Assembly: GCF_014174515.1 (NCBI RefSeq)
Contig: NZ_JACJUG010000019.1
Span: forward strand, 39,917-103,916
From: Mitsuaria sp. WAJ17
Lineage (GTDB): Bacteria; Pseudomonadota; Gammaproteobacteria; Burkholderiales; Burkholderiaceae_C
Direction: 5' to 3'
Length of the DNA stretch: 64,000 nt
Shown: piece by piece, positions 17,943 to 27,321 of the stretch
Layout of the letters: each line of letters opens with the position of its first letter
How positions within the stretch are numbered: position 1 is the stretch's first letter
Notes under the pieces: model-generated
Database searches by the model: none
What the model saw: only the letters and a program-made list of their open reading frames with translations
Told to the model about the DNA's origin: nothing
Made by a program: the position numbers and the translations under genes

Positions 17943-19175
17943 TCATCCACGGATGGCCACCACGGGGTCGAGGCGCGCCGCGCGCAGGGCCGGCGCCAGG
18001 GCGGCCAGCAAGCCGGTCAGCGTGGCCAGGCCCAGGGCTGTCAGGTAGAGGCTGGGGTCGAAGCTGATGGTGAACATGGGGCTGCCGTCCGGCGTCTTGG
18101 CGTAGCCCAGCCACAGTTTCAGCGCGCCCGAGCCGACGACGCATCCGATCAAGGCTCCGCCCAGGCCCAGCAGGCCGCCCTGCAGCAGGAAGACCCGCAT
18201 GACCTGACCCCGCGAGATGCCCATGGCGCGCAGGATGCCGATCTCCTTGGACCTCTGCACCACCGAAACCACCAGCACGCTCGCGATCCCGAAGGCCACC
18301 GACAGGCCCACGAAGAAGCGGATCGCCGTATTGGCCGTGCTCTGCGACTGCACGGCGCTGAAGAACTGCGCATTGGACTTGATCCAGCTGTCCGCCTGCA
18401 CTGGGGCAAGGGCGGCGATGTGCTGCGCCACGCGCTCGGCCGCATAGACATCGTGCACCGTGAGGTCGATGCTGGTCACGCCGCCGGCGTAGCCCAGCAG
18501 GCTCTGCGCACTGTGCAGGGAGACGAAGCCGCTGCGCTGGTTGGCGCCCTTGTTGCCCAGGTCCAGGATGCCGGCGATCTCGAAGGTGTTGGCCGCACCG
18601 CTGGCGGCACTGACCCGCAGCTTGTCGCCCACGGCCAGGCCGAGGTCGTTGGCCAGCTCGATGCCAATGAGAATGTCCGTGGCGCCCAGGCGGGCCTGGC
18701 CCTTCGCGATCTTGTCGCTGAGGCTCACGATGCGGTCGTAGTGCTCCAGCTCCACGCCGTTGAGGCTCAGGGCGCGGCTGGTGTCGCCGCGCTGTATCAG
18801 GGTCGAGCCGCTGACCGTCGGCGACACCACCTTCACCTCCGCCATGGCCCGCAACTGCACCAGCAGGGTTTGCCACTGGTCGATGGACTTGAGCCGCTGC
18901 AGCGGCGCCTGCGTGGTGGTGGCGAAGGCCGCATCGCCGTCCGGATGCAGCACGCGGACTTGCTCCTTGGGCGGCAGCAACTGCACATGGGGCTGGGCCG
19001 TCAGTACCCGGCGCACGAGATTGGCCTGCAGCCCGGCCAGCAGGGCCGACATGAAGACGATCACCGCCACGCCGATGGATACGCCCACAATGATGAAGAG
19101 GCTCTGCATGCGCCCCTCACGCAGAAAGCGGGCCGCGACGATCCACTCGAAGGGCTGCCAGCGCGCCAGGGCCAT
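17943..19175 (-). CDS. ABC transporter permease (MacB/FtsX family)
   Basis: A 410-residue permease with one N-terminal transmembrane helix (about 23-47), a large periplasmic MacB_PCD-type domain (about 50-260) and three C-terminal helices (about 280-400, FtsX domain), the MacB topology without the fused ATPase. Its start codon is two bases downstream of the adaptor stop, and the ATPase gene follows. The three together resemble a MacAB-type or LolCDE-like system. Lack of a lipoprotein-specific signature and presence of an HlyD-type adaptor favour export of a small molecule or peptide. The substrate is unknown. Confidence 0.9.
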   Translation of the reverse strand: MALARWQPFEWIVAARFLREGRMQSLFIIVGVSIGVAVIVFMSALLAGLQANLVRRVLTAQPHVQLLPPKEQVRVLHPDGDAAFATTTQAPLQRLKSIDQWQTLLVQLRAMAEVKVVSPTVSGSTLIQRGDTSRALSLNGVELEHYDRIVSLSDKIAKGQARLGATDILIGIELANDLGLAVGDKLRVSAASGAANTFEIAGILDLGNKGANQRSGFVSLHSAQSLLGYAGGVTSIDLTVHDVYAAERVAQHIAALAPVQADSWIKSNAQFFSAVQSQSTANTAIRFFVGLSVAFGIASVLVVSVVQRSKEIGILRAMGISRGQVMRVFLLQGGLLGLGGALIGCVVGSGALKLWLGYAKTPDGSPMFTISFDPSLYLTALGLATLTGLLAALAPALRAARLDPVVAIRG

Positions 19176-19177
19176 GT

Positions 19178-20377
19178 TCAGACCCCGCGCAAGTGTTGGC
19201 CAGGCTTCCAGCGTGGGTCCGGCGCCAGCAGCACGCGCTCGCCGGCCTTGAGCCCCTGCTGCACCTCTGCCACGCCGCCGGCCCGCAGGCCCAGGCGCAG
19301 CTCACGCCGCTGCAGCCGGTCGTCAGCATCCAGGATCCAGACCCAGGGCTGCGGCGAATCGGCCTGCAGCACGGCCTCCATGGGCAGGCTCAGGGCCTGG
19401 GAACGGCGCGCCACCTCGATCTCCACCGAGACCGTCATGTCCTGGCGCAGATAGGCCGGCGGCTTCGGGACCGCCAGCTTGACCTCCACCGAGCCGCGCT
19501 GCGCGTCCACGCCCGGACTGATCTCGCTGACCTTGGCCTCGAAGCGCTGCTCCGCGTATGCGTCTGCCGAGGCCAGGGCCGGCTGGCCCGGCTGCAGCAG
19601 ACCCAGGTTGCGTTCATCGATCTGGGCGACGAGTTCGCTGGCACCGCTGGGCGCCAGCAGCAGCAGTACCTTGCCCGCTTGCACCACCTGGCCCGGCTCC
19701 ACGCTGCGGTTGACGATGACGCCGGCCACCGGCGCCTTGAGGCTCATGTAGTCCAGCCGCGCCCGGGCCGCGAGGGCACTGGCGCGGGCCTGCGCCAACG
19801 TGCTGCGCGCCAAGGCCAGGTCCGCACCTTGCGGATCGCCGGACTGGCGCTGCAGCGTGGCCGCGCGGCCTTGTGCCTCGGCCACCTGCAGGGCGCGACT
19901 GGCCTCGTCCAGGGCCGCCTGGCCGATGAAGCCCTGGCGGAACAGATCCATCTGGCGCGCATGCTGGGCCCGGATCTGGGCCAGGTTGGCCTGCGCCTGG
20001 CGTTCGGCCTCGCGGGCCGCAGGCGCCTGCACCTCCTGCAACTGACGCAGCCGGGCCTCAGCCTGCTGCACGGCCAGTTCCGCCGCCTGCCAGTTGGCCT
20101 GCGCCTCGCTGGACTCCAAGCTCAGCAGCAGCTGCCCAGCCTGCACCCTCTGCCCTTCCTCGACCAGGACCTGGCGCACCGTGCCGGTCAGCTGGGCTCC
20201 CAGCTCCACGCGATGCGGTGCCTGCACCCGCGCACTGGCCACCACCGTGCGCACCAGATCGCGTGGCTGCAGCTGCTGCCATCGCGCGGCCGGGCCTTCC
20301 CAGCTGCGCCAAGCCCAGGCCAGCGACAGCAGGGCCAGGGCAGCCGTGGGCAGCGTGACTTTCCAACTCCAGCGCAT
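19178..20377 (-). CDS. Efflux periplasmic adaptor (HlyD/MacA family)
   Basis: A 399-residue membrane-fusion protein. It has an N-terminal membrane anchor (about 7-25), a biotinyl-lipoyl-like domain split around a long coiled-coil hairpin (about 95-200, rich in QAQANLAQIRAQ-type repeats), then beta-barrel and membrane-proximal domains with KAPVAGVIVNRSVEPGQVV. It would link the inner-membrane permease to an outer-membrane channel; no TolC-type gene is adjacent. It is the first gene of the operon, with permease and ATPase packed immediately downstream. A dyad symmetry at 20439-20458 lies upstream and may be an operator. Confidence 0.9.
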   Translation of the reverse strand: MRWSWKVTLPTAALALLSLAWAWRSWEGPAARWQQLQPRDLVRTVVASARVQAPHRVELGAQLTGTVRQVLVEEGQRVQAGQLLLSLESSEAQANWQAAELAVQQAEARLRQLQEVQAPAAREAERQAQANLAQIRAQHARQMDLFRQGFIGQAALDEASRALQVAEAQGRAATLQRQSGDPQGADLALARSTLAQARASALAARARLDYMSLKAPVAGVIVNRSVEPGQVVQAGKVLLLLAPSGASELVAQIDERNLGLLQPGQPALASADAYAEQRFEAKVSEISPGVDAQRGSVEVKLAVPKPPAYLRQDMTVSVEIEVARRSQALSLPMEAVLQADSPQPWVWILDADDRLQRRELRLGLRAGGVAEVQQGLKAGERVLLAPDPRWKPGQHLRGV

Positions 20378-20438
20378 GTGAGGCCACTTCCGTTCGAAAC
20401 GGTGATGCGGACATTGTCGAAACGAGCAGGCGGCTCAA

Positions 20439-20458
20439 GGCTTGATAGAGCTCAAGCC
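20439..20458. promoter_or_regulatory. Dyad GGCTTGA-N6-TCAAGCC
   Basis: A perfect 7-base inverted repeat with a 6-base spacer in the divergent region between the efflux adaptor gene and the GGDEF-EAL gene. It is a possible operator; no regulator gene is adjacent. Confidence 0.45.
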
Positions 20459-20636
20459 CCGCCCCGTGCCAACGTAAAGAAATGCGGCCATCCCGCCAAG
20501 GCTTGCGGCATCATGGCCCGATCGCGCGGCAGGCCGCTGCCCGCGCGGCTTGAACCAGCGCTTACAGTTGGCAGCCCGATATGGGCCAGACTTGCGGTGG
20601 CGGCTAGACGCCCCGAGCTGTTGAGGAGGGTCACAC

Positions 20637-22772
20637 TTGCATAGCATGCGCGAGCCATCAAGCCCTGCGGCAGGACCAGCGCCGGGGACCGCGAGCCTCA
20701 AGCTGCCCGCCCTCGCCCGGCAATGGCTGGACCAGCTGCCAGAGCTGGTCTGGCTGGCCAATGCCCAAGGTCAGCTCAGCGCCTGCGGCGCGCCCCTTCT
20801 CGCCTACGTGGGGCGGCCTGAACCCGAGCTGGTCGCCCAGGGCTGGCGCTGCTTCATGCCGGCCGAGGAGCTGGCCACCCTGGCCCAGGCCTGGCCGACG
20901 CGCTCAGCGCTCAACGTCGATCTGCGTCTTCGCAACGCCCAGGGTGAGCTGCGCTGGCACCTGTGTCTGGCCCGCCCCCTGCTGGACGCCGACGGCAGCC
21001 TGCAGGGTTGGATGGGCTCCTTCATCGACATTGACGCCCGCAAGCGCAGCGAGACCCAGCTGCGCGAGACCGACGCCGTCTGGAAGCTGGCCCTGGAGAG
21101 CACAGGGGACGGCGTCTGGGACTGGCGCATCGACGAAGGCATCGAGACCTTCTCGCCGCGCTACCTGCAGATGTACGGCTACGACCCCGAGGAGATCGCC
21201 GAGCGGCCCGAGTCCTTCGACAACCTGACCCATCCCGACGACGTGCCCGGCATGGAGCGCGACCGCCTGGAGCATTTCGAGGGCCGCACGCCGGCCTACG
21301 TCAACGAGCACCGCGTGCGCTGCAAGGACGGCAGCTGGAAATGGGTGCTGAGCCGCGGCATGGTCATCGCCCGCGACGACCTCGGCCGCCCGCTGCGCAT
21401 GGTGGGCACGCACACCGACATCACGGCCCGCAAGGAAGCCGAGGTGCTGATCTGGCAGCAGGCCAACTTCGACCCGCTCACCGGCCTGCCCAACCGACGC
21501 ATGCTGCGCGACCGCCTGGAGCGCGCCATCCGCCGCGCCCGCGAACAGGGCACGCAGCTGGCCGTGCTGTTCATCGATCTGGATCACTTCAAGGAGGTCA
21601 ACGACACCCTGGGCCATGGCAAGGGCGACCAGCTGCTGCAGCAGGCCGCGCAGCGCATACGCGACAGCGTGCGGCCCGCCGACGTGGTCGCCCGCATGGG
21701 TGGCGACGAGTTCACCGTGCTGCTGAGCCCCGTCTCGGGACACGAGGAGATTGAGTCCATCGTGCAGCTGCTGATCGAGCGCGTGGCCAGCCCCTTCCGG
21801 CTCGAGGGCGAGCGAGCCTTCGTCTCGGCCAGCGTGGGCATCAGCCTGTTCCCGGACGACGGCGAGCACATCGAGGCCCTGTTCAAGCATGCCGACCAGG
21901 CGCTGTACGTGGCCAAGGACGCCGGCCGCAACCGCTACGCCTACTTCACCCCCGCCTTGCAGCGCGCGGCCCTGAACCGTATGCGCCTGGGCAACGACCT
22001 GCGCGACGCGCTGGCGGCCGAGCACCTGCAGGTGGTCTACCAGCCCATCGTGGACCTGCGCCGCGGCCATGTCTGCAAGGCCGAGGCCCTGGTGCGCTGG
22101 CACCATCCGGAGCGCGGGACCGTGTCGCCGGCCGAATTCATCCCCATCGCCGAGAGCAGCGGGCTGATCCTGGAGATCGGCGAGTGGGTGTTCCGCCAAG
22201 CCGTGCGCGACGTGCAGCGCTGGCGGGCCGAGATCGATGAGCAGTTCCAGGTCAGCGTCAACAAGTCGCCGGTGCAGTTCCACAGCGAATCCGGCATGCA
22301 TACGCGATGGCTGCGCCAGGTCGTGGAGGCAGGACTGCCGGGGGATGCGGTGTCCCTGGAGATCACCGAAGGCCTGCTGCTGAAGGGGGGAGACAGTGCC
22401 AGCCAGCAGCTGATGGCGCTGCGGCGCGCGGGTTTCAGCGTCGCGCTGGATGATTTCGGGACAGGCTATTCCTCGCTGTCCTACCTGCAGCACTACGAGA
22501 TCGACTGCATCAAGATCGATCGGGCCTTCGTGCACGAGCTGGAGCCCGGCAGCAAGGCCCTGGCTCTGTGCAAGGCCATCATCACCATGGCCCACGAGCT
22601 GGGCATGAGCGTGGTGGCGGAAGGCGTGGAGACGGCCCTCCAGCGGGACCTGCTGGTCGGCATCGATTGCGACCTGGGGCAGGGCTTCTTCTTTGCGCGA
22701 CCCATGCCGGCCCAGGCACTGGAAGAGCTGCTGAGACTGCAGCGGGGGGCGCAAGACCTGACCCCGGAGTGA
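20637..22772 (+). CDS. PAS-PAS-GGDEF-EAL cyclic-di-GMP protein
   Basis: A 711-residue cytosolic c-di-GMP enzyme. Two PAS domains (about 30-140 and 145-265) precede a canonical GGDEF domain (about 270-430; RPADVVARMGGDEF, with an RxxD inhibitory site) and an EAL domain (about 450-700; KAEALVRW, DDFGTGYSS, AEGVE). Both domains keep their catalytic motifs. The start is the TTG at 20637, not the ATG at 20646, because the strong AGGAGG at 20624-20629 is seven bases from the TTG and sixteen from the ATG. It is monocistronic and followed by tandem repeats and a terminator. Confidence 0.93.
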   Translation: MHSMREPSSPAAGPAPGTASLKLPALARQWLDQLPELVWLANAQGQLSACGAPLLAYVGRPEPELVAQGWRCFMPAEELATLAQAWPTRSALNVDLRLRNAQGELRWHLCLARPLLDADGSLQGWMGSFIDIDARKRSETQLRETDAVWKLALESTGDGVWDWRIDEGIETFSPRYLQMYGYDPEEIAERPESFDNLTHPDDVPGMERDRLEHFEGRTPAYVNEHRVRCKDGSWKWVLSRGMVIARDDLGRPLRMVGTHTDITARKEAEVLIWQQANFDPLTGLPNRRMLRDRLERAIRRAREQGTQLAVLFIDLDHFKEVNDTLGHGKGDQLLQQAAQRIRDSVRPADVVARMGGDEFTVLLSPVSGHEEIESIVQLLIERVASPFRLEGERAFVSASVGISLFPDDGEHIEALFKHADQALYVAKDAGRNRYAYFTPALQRAALNRMRLGNDLRDALAAEHLQVVYQPIVDLRRGHVCKAEALVRWHHPERGTVSPAEFIPIAESSGLILEIGEWVFRQAVRDVQRWRAEIDEQFQVSVNKSPVQFHSESGMHTRWLRQVVEAGLPGDAVSLEITEGLLLKGGDSASQQLMALRRAGFSVALDDFGTGYSSLSYLQHYEIDCIKIDRAFVHELEPGSKALALCKAIITMAHELGMSVVAEGVETALQRDLLVGIDCDLGQGFFFARPMPAQALEELLRLQRGAQDLTPE

Positions 22773-22800
22773 GGCGCCGCGGCGCCTGCCACCCACAAAG

Positions 22801-22848
22801 CCGGACCCACACAGGGCCGGGCCCACAGAAAACCGGACCCACAAAACG
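22801..22848. repeat. Three tandem imperfect 16-bp repeats
   Basis: Units of 16 bases starting CCGG(A/G)CCCACA at 22801, 22817 and 22833, with a degenerate partial copy before them, sit between the GGDEF-EAL stop and its terminator. Function unknown. Confidence 0.85.
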
Positions 22849-22850
22849 CA

Positions 22851-22879
22851 AAGGCCAGCACTTGCGTGCTGGCCTTTTT
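22851..22879 (+). terminator. Rho-independent terminator
   Basis: Perfect 11-base arms AAGGCCAGCAC (22851-22861) and complement (22866-22876) with a TTGC loop, followed by T residues to 22879. It ends the GGDEF-EAL transcript and, from the other side, lies four bases past the tRNA 3' end. Confidence 0.92.
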
Positions 22880-22882
22880 GTT

Positions 22883-22967
<85 letters not shown>

Positions 22968-23002
22968 TTTGCTTCGTTGCTGTCTAAGCAGCGAAGACCG
23001 CT

Positions 23003-23035
23003 ACTATAGCACCTACTTTCTGGATTACCAGTCAA
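23003..23035 (-). promoter_or_regulatory. Predicted promoter of tRNA-Leu
   Basis: On the minus strand, an extended -10 TGCTATAGT (TATAGT at 23008-23003) is preceded by TTGACT (23035-23030). The 21-base spacing is too long for a standard -35, so the extended -10 may be the main element. Confidence 0.5.
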
Positions 23036-23096
23036 TTTCCGAAAATTTTTTGGAAACGTCGGGGAGGCGCCCGCCGGCCGCGCCCTTGCCGCTATC

Positions 23097-24503
23097 TCAA
23101 GCCCTCTGGCCGCCGCCCTCGCGCCCCCAGTGCGTGTGCGCGAGCAGGCTCTGCGGATCCAGCGCGGATTGCAGCTGCCCGCTGATGGACTGCAGCGCCG
23201 GATCAGTGTGCCGCCAGTAGGCCTGCTGCAGCTGCGGCCCCACCCCATGCTCGGCACTGATGCTGCCGCCGTGCGCACGCACCAGGGCATAGAGGCCATC
23301 GCGCAGCGCCGGCTCGTCCAGCGGCAGGTGCCTGGGCCAGACCATGTTGAAGTGCAGGCCGCCATCGCCCAGGTGGCCGAAGTCGGCCAGGCGGGCCGCC
23401 GGGAAGTGCGTGGCGAGCCAGGTCTTGCCGGCCTCGCGGAAGGCCATGAACTGACGGCGCGGGAAAGACAGGTCGAAGCCGAGCACCTTGCCCTGCCGGC
23501 GCAGTCCTTCGCTGATGTGGTGCCGCAGATGCCAGCAGTCGGCATCAGCGCCTAGCACCGCATCGATGACGGCCTCGCCGAACTCATCCTCCAGCAACTG
23601 CTGCAGCAGGGTCTGGAGGTCCAGCTGCTCGGTGCCCAGCTCGCTGGAAAGCTCAAGCAGCAGGGCGTAGTCCGGCAGCTGGCCGCCGAACCAGCGCGGC
23701 GTCTCGTCCGGGCCGGCCATTGCCGCAGAGAAAGCCTCGCGCGAGATGGCCTCGAAGGCCGAGACCAGGCCCGGGTAGCGCGCCATGACCCGCTGGTAGA
23801 AGGGGAAGACATCGTCCAGGCTGCGCGGCGCGATCATTGCGACGGCCTGCTGGCGCGGCACGGCAGCCAGTCGGAACGTGGCCTCCAGCACCAGCCCCAG
23901 GGCGCCGGAGGCGCCGATGAAGAGCTGGTGCAGGGCCAACTGGGCATTGTCCTTCTGCAAGCCCTGCCCAAGCTGGAGGACCCGCCCGTCGGCCAAGGCG
24001 ACGCGCAGGGCCAGCGTGTTGGCGCGGACGTCTCCGTACCGCAGCATGCGAGTGCCGCCGGTGTTGTGCGAGACCAGGCCGCCCACACTGGGGTCGGCAC
24101 TGAGATCGATGGGCAGCATCAGGCCATGCGGGGCCAGGCGCTCATTGACCTCGGACAGGCGAAAGCCGGCCGAGACGCGCAGGGTGCGATCCCAGGCTTC
24201 GAACTCGAAAACCTCGCGCAGGCGCTCGGTCGATAGCAGCACCTCGCGCTGCGCATCGTCCGGCGTGCCCGCACGCACCAGGCCCGTGTGCGCGCCCTGT
24301 GGCACCACGCGCAGGCCATGGGCGGCGCACAGGGGCAGCAACTGCGCGGCCTCGGCGGCACTGCCCGGGCGCAATAGGGCGGCCGCCCGACCTGGCGCAT
24401 AGCGCGCGGGCTCGAGATAGCGTGGCTCAATGGATGAGCCAGGCACGACCTGACCCTCGCCGCAGATCGCCGCAGCGGCCTGCAGGAATTCTGCATTCAG
24501 CAC
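23097..24503 (-). CDS. FAD-linked D-2-hydroxyacid dehydrogenase (D-2-hydroxyglutarate type)
   Basis: A 468-residue FAD-dependent oxidoreductase of the VAO/PCMH family. The FAD-binding half (about 35-220) shows PQGAHTGLVRAGTP and ADPSVGGLVSHNTGG. The C-terminal half carries GHLGDGGLHFN and the SAEHGVG motif shared by D-2-hydroxyglutarate and D-lactate dehydrogenases. Its overlap with the HglS gene, whose product would be D-2-hydroxyglutarate, points to oxidation of that compound to 2-oxoglutarate. The start is a GTG at 24503, seven bases inside the upstream gene, with GAGG about seven bases before it. Glycolate oxidase GlcD or D-lactate dehydrogenase is the alternative. Confidence 0.88.
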   Translation of the reverse strand: MLNAEFLQAAAAICGEGQVVPGSSIEPRYLEPARYAPGRAAALLRPGSAAEAAQLLPLCAAHGLRVVPQGAHTGLVRAGTPDDAQREVLLSTERLREVFEFEAWDRTLRVSAGFRLSEVNERLAPHGLMLPIDLSADPSVGGLVSHNTGGTRMLRYGDVRANTLALRVALADGRVLQLGQGLQKDNAQLALHQLFIGASGALGLVLEATFRLAAVPRQQAVAMIAPRSLDDVFPFYQRVMARYPGLVSAFEAISREAFSAAMAGPDETPRWFGGQLPDYALLLELSSELGTEQLDLQTLLQQLLEDEFGEAVIDAVLGADADCWHLRHHISEGLRRQGKVLGFDLSFPRRQFMAFREAGKTWLATHFPAARLADFGHLGDGGLHFNMVWPRHLPLDEPALRDGLYALVRAHGGSISAEHGVGPQLQQAYWRHTDPALQSISGQLQSALDPQSLLAHTHWGREGGGQRA

Positions 24504-25519
24504 GCCACGGCCTCTTCCGGGGCTGCGCCTGCCGTCATCTTGAAGATGCCGGTGGCGTTGGCCGCATCGAAGCGCAGGTCCAGCCTGTCACCGTCCAGGC
24601 CGCGTTGGATGAACTCATAGAAGGAGCCCGGCACCTCCAGACCCACCACATGGCCTTCGCTGAGGAATTCGCGGCGCACCTGGGCAGCGCGAAAGGCCGT
24701 CTGCAGCACACGTCCCGAGGCCGAGACTTCGATGCGGTCCTTGATGGGCCGGCCCAGGGCCTTCTGCGTCGCGGCCAGGGCGTTGAGGTCGGGCACGCGG
24801 TCGGTAGCGTGGTTGAAGGCATTGCCCTCGGTGGCGATCCAGGCCATCTCGGCGGACTCCAGCAGCAGGGCCTGGTAGTCCTCCAGCGGGAAGAGGCCGT
24901 GCTGGCGATCGAAGCAGCGGATCATGGCCGGCAGCAGCTGCAGCGCGGCGGGCCAGGGCAAACAGCGGTCGCGCGCCAGCTGCTCCAGCAGGGCCATGTC
25001 CGAGGGCTGCAGCGGATCGCGCGAAGTCGACAGCACGCGGGTCACCGCCGCCTGGAAGCCCTTGGAGAAGCGCTCGGGATGCAGCTCGGAGACGAAGAAT
25101 TGGGCGATATCCTCCGGGTGGTCCACATGGCACCAGGCGCGGCCGGTCATCTTCAGCTTGGGCAGCGGATAGGGCGCGGCCAGCTCGAAGCCCAGGGGCC
25201 GCAGGACGCGGGTGATGGCTGCTTCGCCAGGTGGCAGCGCGCCGCAGGGCCAGGCCACTGTGCGTAGGGCGCCGTGGTCGAAGACCAGCTTCTGGCCGGC
25301 CCGCTGCTGGTCCGCCACATAGGCCGCCGCAGCCGGCACGCGCATCGTCACGTCACGGAACAGCGCCATGTTCAGTGCCTGCGCCATCTCGGCCCGCGAC
25401 ACCGTCTCGCCAGCAGGCTTCAGCAGGGCCGGTGCCACCTCCAGCTGCGCAAAGGTCTCCCGCGCAGCGTTCTCCCCCAACGCGCTCGCCAGCAGGCGAA
25501 ACAGGGCCGTGTCCATCAT
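24497..25519 (-). CDS. hglS: DUF1338 2-oxoadipate dioxygenase/decarboxylase (HglS-like)
   Basis: A 340-residue DUF1338 protein. The founder HglS of Pseudomonas putida is a non-haem iron enzyme that converts 2-oxoadipate to D-2-hydroxyglutarate with loss of CO2. The expected metal and substrate residues are in place: H82 and R86 in FDHGALRTV, H237 in NAFNHATDR, and E302 in GSFYEFIQRG. Their spacing is close to the H70/R74/H226/E294 set I recall for HglS. The length is shorter than that of P. putida HglS. The start could be either ATG at 25519 or 25516; GGAG upstream favours 25519. It overlaps the FAD dehydrogenase by seven bases, a strong sign of joint function. Confidence 0.9.
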   Translation of the reverse strand: MMDTALFRLLASALGENAARETFAQLEVAPALLKPAGETVSRAEMAQALNMALFRDVTMRVPAAAAYVADQQRAGQKLVFDHGALRTVAWPCGALPPGEAAITRVLRPLGFELAAPYPLPKLKMTGRAWCHVDHPEDIAQFFVSELHPERFSKGFQAAVTRVLSTSRDPLQPSDMALLEQLARDRCLPWPAALQLLPAMIRCFDRQHGLFPLEDYQALLLESAEMAWIATEGNAFNHATDRVPDLNALAATQKALGRPIKDRIEVSASGRVLQTAFRAAQVRREFLSEGHVVGLEVPGSFYEFIQRGLDGDRLDLRFDAANATGIFKMTAGAAPEEAVAC

Positions 25520-25640
25520 CTCCAGCACTCCAAAACAATCGATTCCGGCAAGGCTCCGCCCAGCCTGCTTGCAGCAGGCCGGCAAAGCTCAAAAGGATTC
25601 AGCGCGGTGGCGAAGCCCACCGCCCCCAACGGCACCCGAG

Positions 25641-25702
25641 GATCCGGCTCTGCCGGGCCTACGGGTGCGCCCCCCTTGGGGGGCCGGCGAAGCCGGTAGG
25701 GG
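25641..25702. repeat. Palindromic intergenic repeat, copy 1
   Basis: About 62 bases beginning GATCCGGCTCTGCCGGGC and ending in the hairpin CCGGCGAAGCCGG plus a G-run, immediately past the aldehyde dehydrogenase stop. Copy 2 lies past the lysine dehydrogenase stop (27322-27384), in the same orientation relative to the upstream gene. Possibly an mRNA 3' element or Rho-linked terminator. Confidence 0.85.
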
Positions 25703-25703
25703 G

Positions 25704-27215
25704 TTAAACGTCAAACCTTACGCCCTGGGCCAGGGGCAGCTCGCGCGAGTAGTTCACCGTGTTGGTAGTGCGGCGCATATAGGCCTTCCACGCATCGGAG
25801 CCCGACTCGCGGCCGCCGCCGGTTTCCTTCTCGCCGCCGAAGGCGCCGCCGATCTCTGCGCCCGAGGTGCCGATGTTGACGTTGGCGATGCCGCAGTCCG
25901 AGCCCGAGGCCGAGACGAACAGCTCGGCTTCACGGATGTCATTCGTGAAGATGGCCGAGGACAGGCCTTGCGGCACGTCGTTCTGCAGCGCGATGGCCTC
26001 GTCCAGGGTCTTGTACTTCAGGGTGTACAGGATGGGCGCGAAGGTCTCGTGGCGCACGATGTCAGTCTGGGCCGGCATGCGGACCAGGGCCGGCACGGCG
26101 TACCAGGCCTTGGGCAGTTGATCGGCCAGGGCGCGCTCGCCGCCGCTGACCTGGCCACCCTGCTCGCGGGCCGCGGCCAGGGCCGCCTGCATGCCGTCGA
26201 AGCTGGCCTTGTCGATCAGCGGGCCGATCAGGGTGCCGGCTTCCAGGGGGTTGCCGATGCGCAGCTGGGCGCGGGCCTTGTCCAGGCGGGCCACCAGCTC
26301 GTCATGGATGCTTTCATGGGCGATCACTCGGCGGGTGGTGGTGCAGCGCTGGCCGGCCGTGCCGTAGGCGCCGAAGAGGATGCCGCGCACGGCCAGTTCC
26401 AGGTCGGCGCTGGGGGTCACGATGATGGCGTTGTTGCCCCCCAGCTCCAGCAGGCAGCGGCCGAAGCGTGCTGCCACGCGCGGGCCCACGGCACGACCCA
26501 TGCGGGTGGAGCCAGTGGCGGACACCAGGGCCACCTTGGGGTGGTCCACCATGGCCTCGCCAACGGCTGCACCGCCGTTGAGCAGCTGCGACAGATTCGC
26601 CGGCGCCTTGTGGCCGGCGGCCACGTAACGGGCCAGGGCCTTCTCGAAGAGCGCCTGCGTGGCCAGGGCCGTCAGCGGGGTCTTCTCGGAGGGCTTCCAC
26701 AGGCAGGTGTCACCGCAGACCAGGGCCAGGGCCGAGTTCCAGGCCCACACGGCCACAGGGAAGTTGAAGGCAGAGATGATGCCCACCACGCCCAGGGGCA
26801 TGTACTGCTCCATCATGCGGTGCCCGGGGCGCTCGCTGGCGATGGTCAGGCCATGCAGCTGGCGTGAGAGGCCGACGGCGAAGTCGCAGATGTCGATCAT
26901 TTCCTGGACTTCGCCCTCGCCTTCGCTGGCCACCTTACCGGCCTCGATGGACACCAGGCGGGCCAGGTCGATCTTGTGCGTGCGCAGCTCCTCGCCGAAG
27001 AAGCGCACCAGCTCGCCACGCTTGGGCGCCGGCACCGTGCGCCATTCCAGGAAGGCCGCATGCGCGCGATCGACTGCCGCGCGCATGTCCTCGGCGGAGG
27101 CCTCATGCACAGCGCCGAGCGATGCGCCATCGATGGGCGAACGGACAGACAGGGTGCCGCCTGTATAGGCAGCGGCGGGGACGCCACAGGCGTTCAGCAG
27201 ATCGGTGATATTCAT
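25704..27215 (-). CDS. amaB: ALDH7-type aldehyde dehydrogenase (2-aminoadipate semialdehyde/P6C dehydrogenase)
   Basis: A 503-residue NAD(P)-dependent aldehyde dehydrogenase. The catalytic Cys is in GTAGQRCTTTRR, the general-base Glu in LELGGNN and the cofactor loop is SATGSTRMG. The C-terminal signature GTSGAEIGGAFGGEKETGGG followed by WKAYMRR and TNTVNYS is characteristic of the antiquitin/ALDH7 group, which oxidises 2-aminoadipate 6-semialdehyde (in equilibrium with piperideine-6-carboxylate) to 2-aminoadipate. It lies between the lysine dehydrogenase and HglS genes, matching its place in the pathway. I start at the ATG at 27215, nine bases after GGAG. The symbol follows the Pseudomonas lysine gene. 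Confidence 0.9.
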   Translation of the reverse strand: MNITDLLNACGVPAAAYTGGTLSVRSPIDGASLGAVHEASAEDMRAAVDRAHAAFLEWRTVPAPKRGELVRFFGEELRTHKIDLARLVSIEAGKVASEGEGEVQEMIDICDFAVGLSRQLHGLTIASERPGHRMMEQYMPLGVVGIISAFNFPVAVWAWNSALALVCGDTCLWKPSEKTPLTALATQALFEKALARYVAAGHKAPANLSQLLNGGAAVGEAMVDHPKVALVSATGSTRMGRAVGPRVAARFGRCLLELGGNNAIIVTPSADLELAVRGILFGAYGTAGQRCTTTRRVIAHESIHDELVARLDKARAQLRIGNPLEAGTLIGPLIDKASFDGMQAALAAAREQGGQVSGGERALADQLPKAWYAVPALVRMPAQTDIVRHETFAPILYTLKYKTLDEAIALQNDVPQGLSSAIFTNDIREAELFVSASGSDCGIANVNIGTSGAEIGGAFGGEKETGGGRESGSDAWKAYMRRTTNTVNYSRELPLAQGVRFDV

Positions 27216-27321
27216 TGCGTCATTCTCCAATGCAAGGCCCCGGCGACAAGCGAATGTGGCCGGGGCTCTGTGTCAATTCATGGTTTCTAGCATGCCCCTA
27301 CCAAGCCGCGCGGCGCCTGCA

